A stretch of 64,000 nucleotides of DNA from Lachnospiraceae bacterium AC2029. GTDB taxonomy: Bacteria > Bacillota > Clostridia > Lachnospirales > Lachnospiraceae. The notes beneath the pieces were generated by a model. That model searched no databases, had not been told where the DNA came from, and saw nothing but the letters and a program-made list of their open reading frames with translations. The stretch covers positions 2,874,001 through 2,938,000 of the forward strand of contig JNLK01000001.1 in the NCBI GenBank assembly GCA_000703065.1, in the 5' to 3' direction. Made by a program: the position numbers and the translations under genes. Shown here piece after piece: positions 17,848 to 26,472 of this stretch (position 1 is its first letter; each line of letters starts with the position of its first letter).

Positions 17848-18891
17848 ATGAACAAGATTCATGAGAACAAGGTTGAGAAAAATGTAAACATCCGCAAGGC
17901 GGCCATCATCGGCTGCGGTTTTGTAGGATCCTCAACGGCCTTTGCGTTGATGGAGGGAGGTATCTTCTCGGAGCTGGTCCTGATCGATGTGGATCACAGC
18001 CGTGCCGAGGGCGAGGCAATGGATATCAGCCACGGCGTTCCCTTTGCAAAGCCCATGAAGATCTATGCAGGAACCTATGATGATATCGTAGATGCGTCCA
18101 TTATCATCATTACGGCCGGTGCTGCTCAGAAGCCGGGCGAGACCCGCCTGCAGCTGGTTCAGAAGAATGTGGCGATCTTCAAGTCCATCATTCCCGAGAT
18201 CTCAAAGCGTAAATGTGAAGGCGTGCTCCTTATCGTTTCCAATCCGGTGGATATCCTGACCTATGTGGCTCAGAAGCTTTCCGGTTTCCCGGTACATCGT
18301 GTCATCGGCTCCGGTACCGTGCTTGATACGGCCCGTCTGAAGGCAAAGTTGGGTGACCATCTGGATGTGGACAGTCGTGTGGTACATGCCTTTATCATCG
18401 GCGAACACGGAGACAGCGAGCTGGCAGCATGGAGCAGCGCCATGGTCAGCGGCGTGCCTCTTTCCAAGTTCTGTGAGATGCGCGGACATTTCAATCATGA
18501 TCAGTCCGAGCGTCATATCCAGGAGACCGTTAAGAATGCGGCTTATGAGATCATCAACCGCAAGAAGGCAACCTACTACGGCGTGGCCATGGCGGTCCGC
18601 AGGATCTGCGAGGTTATCGCCCGTGATGAGAAGTCCATCCTGTCCGTTTCCAGTCTGATGGAGGGTCAGTACGGTCTTTCCGATGTATGCCTTTCCATGC
18701 CGGCCATTGTGGGATCGGACGGTGTTGAGGAGAAGATCCCGATCTCCCTGGATCAGGAAGAGATCACCAACCTGATGGCTTCTGCAAAGGCATTGAAGGA
18801 GATCGCTGATTCTCTGGATCTGACACTTCCCGAGGAGCCGAAGGAAGAGCCGAAGCCGGTCAGCCTGGATGAGAAGCCGACAGAGCGTTAA
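17848..18891 (+). CDS. ldh: L-lactate dehydrogenase
   Basis: 347 residues. NAD+-binding GCGFVGSSTAFAL, Asp in LIDVD, the catalytic loop GAAQKPGETRLQL (the Gln at the discriminating position favours pyruvate/lactate over malate/oxaloacetate), SNPVDILTY, and the catalytic His in GEHGDSE. It reduces pyruvate to L-lactate while regenerating NAD+. The ~25-residue Pro/Glu/Lys C-terminal extension (PEEPKEEPKPVSLDE) is unusual. GGAGAAGGAGG precedes the ATG. Confidence 0.93.
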   Translation: MNKIHENKVEKNVNIRKAAIIGCGFVGSSTAFALMEGGIFSELVLIDVDHSRAEGEAMDISHGVPFAKPMKIYAGTYDDIVDASIIIITAGAAQKPGETRLQLVQKNVAIFKSIIPEISKRKCEGVLLIVSNPVDILTYVAQKLSGFPVHRVIGSGTVLDTARLKAKLGDHLDVDSRVVHAFIIGEHGDSELAAWSSAMVSGVPLSKFCEMRGHFNHDQSERHIQETVKNAAYEIINRKKATYYGVAMAVRRICEVIARDEKSILSVSSLMEGQYGLSDVCLSMPAIVGSDGVEEKIPISLDQEEITNLMASAKALKEIADSLDLTLPEEPKEEPKPVSLDEKPTER

Positions 18892-18902
18892 GGTGGAGTA
18901 AA

Positions 18903-19667
18903 ATGGCAGTTAGGAAACTGATCTCATGGAATGTAAACGGAATACGGGCCTGTGTGGGAAAGGGCTTTGAGGAAGCCTTCCGCTCGCTGGATGCGGATGT
19001 GTTCTGTATCCAGGAAAGCAAGATGCAGGAGGGACAGCTGAAGCTGGAGCTTCCGGGATATTTTCAGACCTGGAACTATGCAAAGCGAAAGGGCTATTCC
19101 GGAACGGCGATCTTCACGAAGGAAGAACCGAAATCGGTGGTTTGCGGTATGGGTCTGGAGCAGCATGACCAGGAAGGCCGGCTGATCACCCTGGATATGG
19201 GAGTTTACTTCATGATCACCGTATATGTCCCGAATTCCCAGAATGAACTGAAGCGTTTGTCCTACCGTATGGAGTGGGAGAATGATTTCCGTGAATATGT
19301 GGGTGAACTGAAGAAGGAGAAGCCCGTGATCATCTGCGGGGACATGAATGTGGCCCATAAGGAGATCGATATCAAGAATCCGGCTTCCAATCATCATAAC
19401 CCGGGCTTCACGGATGAAGAGAGGGAGAAGATGACGGACCTCCTGGGTTCGGGCTTCATCGATACCTTCCGTTATAAGTATCCGGATCTTACGGACGCCT
19501 ATTCCTGGTGGTCCTACCGGTTCAACGCCAGAGAGAGAAACGCCGGATGGCGGATCGATTACTTCCTGGTGTCGGAGGAGCTGGAGAACCGGATCGTAGA
19601 TGCAAAGATCCACAGCGACATTTTCGGGTCGGATCACTGCCCGGTGGAGCTGGATATCGAACTGTAA
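18903..19667 (+). CDS. xth: Exodeoxyribonuclease III (AP endonuclease)
   Basis: 254 residues, normal length. Motifs: SWNVNGIRACVGKG, CIQESKMQ (metal-binding Glu), TVYVPNSQ, CGDMNVAHKEIDI, GWRIDYFLVS and the terminal SDHCPVEL with catalytic Asp-His. It repairs abasic sites and trims 3' ends. It starts 11 bases after ldh behind GGTGGAG. Confidence 0.95.
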   Translation: MAVRKLISWNVNGIRACVGKGFEEAFRSLDADVFCIQESKMQEGQLKLELPGYFQTWNYAKRKGYSGTAIFTKEEPKSVVCGMGLEQHDQEGRLITLDMGVYFMITVYVPNSQNELKRLSYRMEWENDFREYVGELKKEKPVIICGDMNVAHKEIDIKNPASNHHNPGFTDEEREKMTDLLGSGFIDTFRYKYPDLTDAYSWWSYRFNARERNAGWRIDYFLVSEELENRIVDAKIHSDIFGSDHCPVELDIEL

Positions 19668-19761
19668 ATGCCAAGGGCACGACCTGCGGATAAAACCGGA
19701 GGGGCGTGATCGAATAGAAGGTGACGTGGATCGTTGCCCGTAAGCAGCAAATATGAACCAA

Positions 19762-19812
19762 GGGGACAGACCTTCCCGGCCAGGTATTCTGAGAAACCGG
19801 GTGTCTGTCCCC
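19762..19812. repeat. GGGGACAGAC inverted repeat
   Basis: GGGGACAGAC (19762-19771) and GTCTGTCCCC (19803-19812) are perfect inverted arms with an inner CCCGG/CCGGG pair. It lies in the gap 19668-19914 between xth and the ABC ATPase, where no gene is evident. Related GGGACAG palindromes occur at 59636-59670 and 60802-60857. Confidence 0.7.
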
Positions 19813-19914
19813 GAAGTATGTTATTACCGCAGGCAATGAGCCGGGCGGACAAACTGTACGGAAGAGAAGTCATGTGCCGCTGTCTGCGGAGGGTATATGA
19901 CAGAGGAATGGAAA

Positions 19915-20763
19915 ATGATCGAGGCAAGAAACCTCACAAAATCATATGGAACGGTGCGGGCGCTCAGTGACGTCTCCTTTACTCTGGAGAAGGGAAAGGT
20001 CTACGGACTGCTGGGAGTCAACGGCGCGGGGAAGACCACGACGCTGCAGCTGCTGTCGGGATATCTCACACCCACCTCAGGTGAGGTTTTGGTGGACGGG
20101 ATCTCCATGGCGAAGGATCCTGTGGCGGCGCGCAGCAAGATCGGATATCTTCCGGAGGTTCCGCCTCTTTATCCGGAGCTTACGGTTGAGGAGTTTTTAC
20201 GGTTTCAGTCGGAGCTTCGGCGGATCCCGAAGGCAGAGAGAGGAGAGGCTGTCAGAAATGCGATCCGTGTGGGCAGACTCTCATCCGTACGTCATCGGCT
20301 GATCGGACAGCTTTCCAAGGGCTTCCGTCAGAGAGTGGGACTTGCCGCGACCCTGATGGGGGACCCGGAGGTACTGCTTCTGGATGAGCCGACAAACGGC
20401 CTGGATCCCGTGCAGATGGTGGAAATGCGCCGCCTGATCAGGGAACTGGGGAAGGACAGGACCGTAGTCGTAAGCTCCCATGTGCTTTCCGAGATCACGA
20501 AAGAGGCGGACGAGCTTCTGATCATAGCGGCAGGGTGTCTGGTACTGTCCGGCCCGAAGGATTCCCTGATCGAAGGAGACGGGGTCCTGGAGGTGACACT
20601 GAAGGACGACGCCGAGACCGTGAAGAAGCTGGAGGGGCTTCCGGTTCTTTCCATGTCCCGCAGAGCCGCCGATCTGGAGGATCTGTTCCTTCGGGTAACG
20701 GAGGAGGCCTACCGGGCAGCGGGCAGTGCCGAGGAGGATGAGGAGGACGAGGACGATGATTAG
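19915..20763 (+). CDS. ABC transporter ATP-binding protein (GldA-like)
   Basis: 282 residues from ATG 19915 (MIEARNLTKSYG) with AGAGGA eight bases upstream; ATG 19897 with GGAGGG close by is the alternative. Walker A GVNGAGKTT, signature LSKGFRQRVG, Walker B LLLDEPTNGLDP, and a C-terminal extension ending in an acidic run (EEDEEDEDDD). It overlaps the permease-GldG fusion by 8 bases, so the two form one transporter. Confidence 0.9.
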   Translation: MIEARNLTKSYGTVRALSDVSFTLEKGKVYGLLGVNGAGKTTTLQLLSGYLTPTSGEVLVDGISMAKDPVAARSKIGYLPEVPPLYPELTVEEFLRFQSELRRIPKAERGEAVRNAIRVGRLSSVRHRLIGQLSKGFRQRVGLAATLMGDPEVLLLDEPTNGLDPVQMVEMRRLIRELGKDRTVVVSSHVLSEITKEADELLIIAAGCLVLSGPKDSLIEGDGVLEVTLKDDAETVKKLEGLPVLSMSRRAADLEDLFLRVTEEAYRAAGSAEEDEEDEDDD

Positions 20764-22879
20764 TATCTGGAAGAAAGAGCTCCGTTCCTCGCTTTGCAGT
20801 GTGACCGGCTTCCTGTATCTGGCCGCGTCGGTATTCTTCTTCGGAGTTTATTTCTATGTAATGAATCTGTACCAGGGCATGGCGCATGTGAATTATGCCT
20901 ATGCCTCGGTGGTATATCTTTTCTCGGTAACGATACCGATCCTGACCATGCGGACCTTTTCGCAGGAATTCCGCGACAGGACCGACCAGCTGATCCTGAC
21001 GGCGCCCATCTCTCTTCGGAGTGTGGTGCTGGGAAAATATCTGGCGTGCCTGACCCTGTTTCTGCTTCCGGTGGTGATCGCGGCCTCATTTCCGCTGATC
21101 CTGACCGGCTACGGGAGCGTGGCGATCGCGGAGGCCTATACCACGCTGCTTGCCTACATCCTTTACGGAATGGCGGCCATTGCCATCGGTATCTTCCTGT
21201 CCTCTCTGACGGGAAATGTGGTGATCGCGGCGGTATCCACGGCGCTTGTGCTGTTCCTGGCGTATACCATGGGCGGCTTCGGGGAGCTTCTGGATGTTCC
21301 GGTCCTGAAGCAGTTCCTCAGTGCCTTCCATATGCAGGCCCGGTTCCTGACGATGGAGACCGGTGTGATCTCACTTCGTTCCATACTGTATTTTCTGACG
21401 GTTGCGGCGGCGTTCCTGATCTTTACGGTTCTCCGGCTCCGCAGCTATAAAAGCAGACGGGGCGGAAATGCGGCGGAGAAGAGAAGCTGTCTGATCCTGC
21501 TGGGGATCACGATCCTCGCAGTGGTGGGCGTTAATCTCGCTGCCGGATTTCTTCCGGACCGGATGACGGAATTTGATGTGACCATGAAGGAATTCCATCA
21601 TCTGACGGATGTGACGAAGGAATTCCTGGGGACTCTGGATAAGGATGTGACGATCTACGTCTATAAGAAGGAGGCCGAGGCAGAGCCGGATACGGTGAAG
21701 CTTCTGAAGAACTACGCGGCCTTTGACCATATCACCGTGGAATATGTGGATCCGGAGACCTCGCCCCGGTTCCCGACCAAATACACGGTCAACGGCTTCA
21801 GCGAGGGAAGTCTGGTGGTGACCTCGGGAGGCGCCTTCCGGATCATCGATCAGGAGAGCATCTATACCTATTCCGAACCGGAAATGAAGGAGTATGGCGT
21901 GACTCCGGACGGCTTTGATCTGGAGGGACTCCTGACCAGTGCCATCGACTATGTGACCACCGACCGTCTTCCCATGATCTATGAGATCTCAGGTCATGGA
22001 GAACTGCTTCTGGCAGGGGAATTCCAGACGGCGATGGACCGTGAAAATGTAAAGCTGCAGGAGCTTCAGCTGGTAGGTGCCGGTTCCGTTCCGAAGGATG
22101 CGGACTGCGTGCTGATCCTTGCACCCTCGTCGGACTACAGTGAGGCGGAGATCGGAGCGCTGAAGGATTATCTTGCTGAAGGAGGACACATTTACATCCT
22201 GCTGCAGTGGACTGAGGAGCAGCAGAAGAACCTGCACGCCTTCCTTGCAGAATACGGGATCGAAGTGCAGTACGGAGTGGTCTCCGAAACCGACACGGAT
22301 GTGTATTTCCAGGAGCCCTACTACCTGATCCCGGAGATCAGGTCAACCTCCGTGACGGAGGACCTGGCAGGCAATCTGGCGCTTTCCGCCATGTCTGTCG
22401 GGCTGAGATCATCGGATCCGGCCGTGGAGACGATCCTGAAGACCTCGGAGAAGGCCTTCCTGAAGAAGAACCCACAGGAGGCAAAATCCACCGGGAAGGA
22501 AGAAGGAGATGTGGAAGGCGAGTACCTTCTGGGCGTGTTCCGTCAGTGGACGGTGGACATCACGCCGGAATCCATGTCTGACGGTTCGGGACGAATGACC
22601 CGGGAGAGCATGCTGACCGTATTCGGTTCGCCCTATATGACACAGGATGCCATCGACGGATACATCTCCGGAATGAACCGGAAGCTGTTCATTTCCATAA
22701 TGGGGCATATGATCAGCCGGCCGGCGCTGACCTCGGTTCCGACGAAGTCCTACAGCTATGACTATGTTACCGTATCCATGTCGGATGCCACCTTCTTCGG
22801 TGTGATCCTTGCGGGTGTGCTGCCGGGAATCCTGCTGGTTGTGGGACTTGCCGTATGGGTACTGCGCCGCAGAAGATAG
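20756..22879 (+). CDS. ABC-2 permease fused to GldG-like auxiliary domain
   Basis: 707 residues from ATG 20756 (MISIWKKELRS). Residues 1-~240 hold six membrane helices of an ABC-2 permease (GldF type). Residues ~250-680 are an extracytoplasmic domain like GldG/ABC_transp_aux (VTIYVYKKEAEAEPDTVKLL, EISGHGELLL, DADCVLILAPSSDYSEAE), and a final helix anchors it (FGVILAGVLPGILLVVGLAVWVL). In Bacteroidetes these are separate gliding proteins; in Firmicutes and others they form ABC exporters of unknown cargo. Confidence 0.85.
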   Translation: MISIWKKELRSSLCSVTGFLYLAASVFFFGVYFYVMNLYQGMAHVNYAYASVVYLFSVTIPILTMRTFSQEFRDRTDQLILTAPISLRSVVLGKYLACLTLFLLPVVIAASFPLILTGYGSVAIAEAYTTLLAYILYGMAAIAIGIFLSSLTGNVVIAAVSTALVLFLAYTMGGFGELLDVPVLKQFLSAFHMQARFLTMETGVISLRSILYFLTVAAAFLIFTVLRLRSYKSRRGGNAAEKRSCLILLGITILAVVGVNLAAGFLPDRMTEFDVTMKEFHHLTDVTKEFLGTLDKDVTIYVYKKEAEAEPDTVKLLKNYAAFDHITVEYVDPETSPRFPTKYTVNGFSEGSLVVTSGGAFRIIDQESIYTYSEPEMKEYGVTPDGFDLEGLLTSAIDYVTTDRLPMIYEISGHGELLLAGEFQTAMDRENVKLQELQLVGAGSVPKDADCVLILAPSSDYSEAEIGALKDYLAEGGHIYILLQWTEEQQKNLHAFLAEYGIEVQYGVVSETDTDVYFQEPYYLIPEIRSTSVTEDLAGNLALSAMSVGLRSSDPAVETILKTSEKAFLKKNPQEAKSTGKEEGDVEGEYLLGVFRQWTVDITPESMSDGSGRMTRESMLTVFGSPYMTQDAIDGYISGMNRKLFISIMGHMISRPALTSVPTKSYSYDYVTVSMSDATFFGVILAGVLPGILLVVGLAVWVLRRRR

Positions 22880-22887
22880 AAGTGCGA

Positions 22888-22945
22888 CAACAGAAAAAGA
22901 GCATTCACTGACATTTGCATGTCAGCGAATGCTCTTTTTCTGTTG
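22888..22945. terminator. Bidirectional terminator between the GldG-type permease and fabF
   Basis: A long hairpin: CAACAGAAAAAGAGCATTC and its complement flank an inner CTGACAT/ATGTCAG stem. Both strands end in runs of T (CTCTTTTTCTG), so it can stop transcription from both converging operons. Confidence 0.9.
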
Positions 22946-22951
22946 AACGGA

Positions 22952-24208
22952 TCAGCCCTTGTACTTTGTCATCAGGAGGCTGGCGTTCTGTCCGCCAAAT
23001 CCGAATGCGTTGCACATTGCCACATTTACGGTTGCCTTACGTGCCTCGTTCGGTACGAAATCCAGATCGCATTCCGGATCCGGTGTGGTCTGGTTAATGG
23101 TGGGAGGAAGGATATCCTCCTCGATGGCCTTGATGCAGGCAATGGCCTCGGTCACTCCGCCGGCACCCATCAGGTGGCCCGTGGAAGCCTTTGTAGAGGA
23201 AACTGCCAGCTTGTATGCGTGTTCTCCGAAGAGAGACTTGATGGCGCTGACCTCTATGATGTCTCCCTTGGGAGTTGAGGTTCCGTGGGCGTTGATATAA
23301 TCTACGTCGGTAAGCGGAAGGCCTGCAACCTCCAGAGACTGCTTCATACAGAAAATGGCTGCGATCCCTTCCGGGTGGGGACTGGTCACATGGTAACCGT
23401 CCGTACTGTTTGCATATCCGGCTACGGAGCAGCGGATCTTTGCATCACGCTTCAATGCGGAGGATTCCTTTTCGATGATCACGGCTCCGCCTCCCTCTGC
23501 CATAACGAAACCGTCACGGTTCAGATCGAAGGGACGGCTTGCGTGCTCGGGATCCTCGTTGTTCCGGGACAGAGCATGAATGGAGGAAAGACCGAGGATC
23601 GTGAGGGGAGAGGTGGCTGCCTCTGCGCCTACACAGATCACGGCGTCTGCCATATCCTGCTCGATCAGCATGATACCGGTGGAAATGGCGTCGATACCGG
23701 AGGAGCATGCGGTGGAAACCGTAATGCTGGGGCCCTTCAGGCCTTTGGAGATGGCAATCTGGGCTGCTGCGATATTTCCGATGATACGGGTGATGAACCG
23801 TGGATTTACCTTGGAAGCGGTTCCTGTACTGAACTTGTCCTGTGTGGATGCTATGTCAATGATACCGGAGAATACGGTACCCAGAACGATACCGATCCGT
23901 TCTTTGGGAAGCGGGAGATTGCCGTCCGCATCCTCTATGAAGCCTGCATCTTCCATGGCTTCCTGGGCTGCGGCGTATCCGAACTGCATGAACAGCTCCA
24001 TTTCCTTAACCTGCTTCTTTGCCATGAAGTCTTCGGGATTGAAGTCCTTTACTTCACCTGCAAAGGTTACGGGAAGACCTGTTGCATCGAATCTTGTGAT
24101 GGGTGCGATGCCGGACTTGCCGCCGATCAGATTCTCCCAATAGCTCTTGACGCCGACGCCAAGGGGCGTAACGGCCCCGATTCCGGTAACTACGATGTTG
24201 TTCTTCAT
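22952..24208 (-). CDS. fabF: Beta-ketoacyl-ACP synthase II (first copy)
   Basis: 418 residues. Condensing enzyme of type II fatty-acid synthesis; catalytic Cys168 in STACSSGIDA, His residues in NAHGTSTPKG and STGHLMGAGG. It extends acyl-ACP with malonyl-ACP. It starts one base after the acyl-CoA ligase gene, so the two form an operon divergent from acpP. A second KAS gene is at 31488-32729; the two differ throughout and are not a recent duplication. Confidence 0.94.
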   Translation of the reverse strand: MKNNIVVTGIGAVTPLGVGVKSYWENLIGGKSGIAPITRFDATGLPVTFAGEVKDFNPEDFMAKKQVKEMELFMQFGYAAAQEAMEDAGFIEDADGNLPLPKERIGIVLGTVFSGIIDIASTQDKFSTGTASKVNPRFITRIIGNIAAAQIAISKGLKGPSITVSTACSSGIDAISTGIMLIEQDMADAVICVGAEAATSPLTILGLSSIHALSRNNEDPEHASRPFDLNRDGFVMAEGGGAVIIEKESSALKRDAKIRCSVAGYANSTDGYHVTSPHPEGIAAIFCMKQSLEVAGLPLTDVDYINAHGTSTPKGDIIEVSAIKSLFGEHAYKLAVSSTKASTGHLMGAGGVTEAIACIKAIEEDILPPTINQTTPDPECDLDFVPNEARKATVNVAMCNAFGFGGQNASLLMTKYKG

Positions 24209-24209
24209 T

Positions 24210-25892
24210 TTACTTATCCTTTTCCCAATCCTTTTCTTTGATTTCCGCCCGGCGGACCTTTCCGCTGGAGGTCTTAGGCAGTTCCTTTACGAACTCGACC
24301 GTCTTCGGCCGCTTGTAGGAAGCCAGTGTGTTGCGCAGATATTTCATGATCTCCTTCTTCAGTGCGTCAGTAGCCTCCACACCGTCGGCAAGCACGATGG
24401 AGGCCTTGATGGCCTGACCGCGGATCGCATCGGGGATGCTGGTTGCAGCGCACTCCAGTACGTAGGGCAGACGCATGATCTCATTTTCGATCTCAAAGGG
24501 TCCTACCCGGTAGCCGGCAGACTTGATGATATCGTCAACCCGACCAACATACCATAAATATCCGTCTTTGTCCATATAAGCCGTGTCGCCTGTATGATAA
24601 AATCCGTCATGCCATACGGCCTTGGTCTTCTCCGGATCCATGAAGTATCCAAGGAAGAGTCCCTTCGGGATGGCCGTGGAGGTTCTGACACAGATCTCGC
24701 CCACCTCATCCGCCGCACATTCGGATCCGTCGGGCTTCAGAAGGTGCACATCATACTGCGGATTGGGCTTTCCCATGGAACCGGCCCGGGGCTGGGTGCC
24801 CTTCAGTGTTCCGATGAGGAGAGTGGTTTCGGTCTGGCCGAAGCCCTCCATGATGGAAAGTCCGGTGGCCTTCTGGAAACGACGGAAGATCTCCGGGTTC
24901 AGTGCTTCGCCGGCAGTGGTCACATTTGTCAGAGATGACAGGTCGTAGTGGGAGAGATCCACATGGACCAGGAACCGGTAGACCGTCGGCGGTGCACAGA
25001 AGGTCCTGATCTTGTATTTCTGGATCATGGACAGGATCTCCTTGGCATAGAAATCCGAATAATCATAGGTAAATACGGTTGCTTCACAGAGCCACTGTCC
25101 GTACAGCTTGCCCCAGAGCGCCTTGCCCCAGCCGGTGTCGCTGATGGTGAAATGCAGTCCGTTCTCCTCGATGCCGTGCCAGTAGCGTGCGGTGACGTAG
25201 TGGCCGAGAGGATATTTGAAGCTGTGACTTGCCATCTTCGGATAGGAGGTGGTGCCGGAGGTGAAGAACATGAGCATGGGATCATCCCCGCCGGGAGCGT
25301 CAGCCGGACGTTCGAATTCCGGGGAGAAGAACTTTACGGAACGGTTGTAGGAATCCCATCCCGTTCTGGTTCCGTTCACGATGATCCTGGCCTTCAGGTG
25401 TTCATAGCTCTTTGCTGCCTTGTCAATCTCGGAGGTGATCTCTCCCTCTCCGGAAGCGATCACGGCACGGATCCGGCCTGCCTTGAAACGGTATTCGTAA
25501 TCCTTCCTGGTCAGCAGGAAGGAGGCCGGAACCGCTACGGCACCGATCTTATGCAGTGCCAGTATGATAAACCAGAACTGGTAATGACGCTTCAGAACGA
25601 GAAGAACCCGGTCACCGCGCTTGATCCCCAGGTAGGAGAGATAGTTTGCGGTCTGGTTGGAATACTTCACCATGTCCTGAAATGTGATATGCCGTTCGCG
25701 CCCGTTTTTGGAAATGTGGAGCATGGCGGTTTTGGTTGGGGATTTCTTTCCTAATTCATCCACAACATCGTAGGCAAAATTAAAATGCTCCGTGTCACGA
25801 AAAATGATTCCGGATAAACCTCCTCCGGAATCCTTGGAAGTATAGATATACCGCCCGGCGACGCCGGGTTCCGGCATGTAGATCTGTTCCAT
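24210..25892 (-). CDS. AMP-binding acyl-CoA/acyl-ACP ligase (medium-chain type)
   Basis: 560 residues of the ANL superfamily. P-loop MFFTSGTTSYPKMASH, the YTGD-like HTGDTAYMDKDGYLWYVGR, and the C-terminal lysine region KTSSGKVRRAEIKEKD. The overall plan matches acetyl-CoA synthetase-like and ACSM-type ligases that activate acetate to medium-chain or branched acids. Co-transcribed with fabF, so it may feed exogenous fatty acids into the type II system; exact substrate unknown. Confidence 0.85.
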   Translation of the reverse strand: MEQIYMPEPGVAGRYIYTSKDSGGGLSGIIFRDTEHFNFAYDVVDELGKKSPTKTAMLHISKNGRERHITFQDMVKYSNQTANYLSYLGIKRGDRVLLVLKRHYQFWFIILALHKIGAVAVPASFLLTRKDYEYRFKAGRIRAVIASGEGEITSEIDKAAKSYEHLKARIIVNGTRTGWDSYNRSVKFFSPEFERPADAPGGDDPMLMFFTSGTTSYPKMASHSFKYPLGHYVTARYWHGIEENGLHFTISDTGWGKALWGKLYGQWLCEATVFTYDYSDFYAKEILSMIQKYKIRTFCAPPTVYRFLVHVDLSHYDLSSLTNVTTAGEALNPEIFRRFQKATGLSIMEGFGQTETTLLIGTLKGTQPRAGSMGKPNPQYDVHLLKPDGSECAADEVGEICVRTSTAIPKGLFLGYFMDPEKTKAVWHDGFYHTGDTAYMDKDGYLWYVGRVDDIIKSAGYRVGPFEIENEIMRLPYVLECAATSIPDAIRGQAIKASIVLADGVEATDALKKEIMKYLRNTLASYKRPKTVEFVKELPKTSSGKVRRAEIKEKDWEKDK

Positions 25893-25930
25893 CTGGAAAC
25901 TCCTTTAGTAGTACAGTCAACATCCTAACG

Positions 25931-25945
25931 TAGTTTTAAAAACTA
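25931..25945. promoter_or_regulatory. Palindromic candidate operator upstream of acyl-CoA ligase
   Basis: TAGTTTT-A-AAAACTA, arms perfect, lies 20-34 bases downstream of the minus-strand -10, in the leader. A related imperfect dyad, TAGTTTCTACTA (25957-25968), overlaps that -10. Both share AGTT/AACT half-sites with the acpP palindrome and are inferred sites for the MarR protein at 33223-33690. Confidence 0.5.
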
Positions 25946-25964
25946 TATGACGTCTTTAGTTTCT

Positions 25965-25992
25965 ACTATATACATCGTACGGAGAATGTCAA
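25965..25992 (-). promoter_or_regulatory. Promoter of acyl-CoA ligase-fabF operon
   Basis: On the minus strand: TTGACA (25992-25987), a 16-base spacer and TATAGT (25970-25965). Confidence 0.8.
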
Positions 25993-26061
25993 GAGAAAAT
26001 AGAAAGTTCTACATGTAAACAATTTGTAACATTTCTCGTGAATAATGAACAAAAATTCTTG

Positions 26062-26089
26062 TTGACAAAGGCAAATGGTTGGCTATAAT
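26062..26089 (+). promoter_or_regulatory. Promoter of the acpP-fab operon
   Basis: A consensus TTGACA (26062-26067), 16-base spacer and consensus TATAAT (26084-26089), 65 bases before acpP. Followed at once by a palindrome over the expected start site. Confidence 0.88.
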
Positions 26090-26092
26090 GAG

Positions 26093-26116
26093 TTTAGTTA
26101 AAAAATTTTAACTAAA
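26093..26116. promoter_or_regulatory. Palindromic candidate operator over the acpP transcription start
   Basis: Arms TTTAGTTAAAA and TTTTAACTAAA with AA between them, starting three bases after the -10. A repressor here would block the promoter. AGTT...AACT half-sites resemble FabT/MarR-type operators of Firmicutes fatty-acid genes; the regulator gene at the end of the same operon is the obvious candidate (inference). Confidence 0.6.
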
Positions 26117-26153
26117 AAGTTTTAAACATTTTCTTAACAAAGGAGAGCAAAAG

Positions 26154-26378
26154 ATGTTTGAGGAAATCAAAAGCGTAATCGTTGACACTCTGAGCTGTGA
26201 TGAGGACAAGGTAACACTTGACGCATCTCTTACAGATGACCTCGGAGCAGATTCTCTGGATGCCGTTGAGCTTGGTATGGCTATCGAGGAAGCTATCGGT
26301 GTAACCATCGAGGACGAGGATCTTCCGAAGATCAAGACTGTTCAGGATCTGGTAGACTACGTAGAGTCTCACAAGTAA
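26154..26378 (+). CDS. acpP: Acyl carrier protein
   Basis: 74 residues, strongly acidic. The phosphopantetheine attachment site is Ser34 in [13 protein letters not shown]. It carries growing acyl chains for the Fab enzymes encoded downstream. First gene of the plus-strand operon; AAAGGAGAG precedes the ATG. Confidence 0.97.
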   Translation: MFEEIKSVIVDTLSCDEDKVTLDASLTDDLGADSLDAVELGMAIEEAIGVTIEDEDLPKIKTVQDLVDYVESHK

Positions 26379-26472
26379 TTTCATTATACAGGATCGACGC
26401 GGGTGATCGACTGTTATGTCCGGTCTGCTCGCGTCGAACTGTGTAAGGGAACTCATGGGAAAGGTTCGCGCA

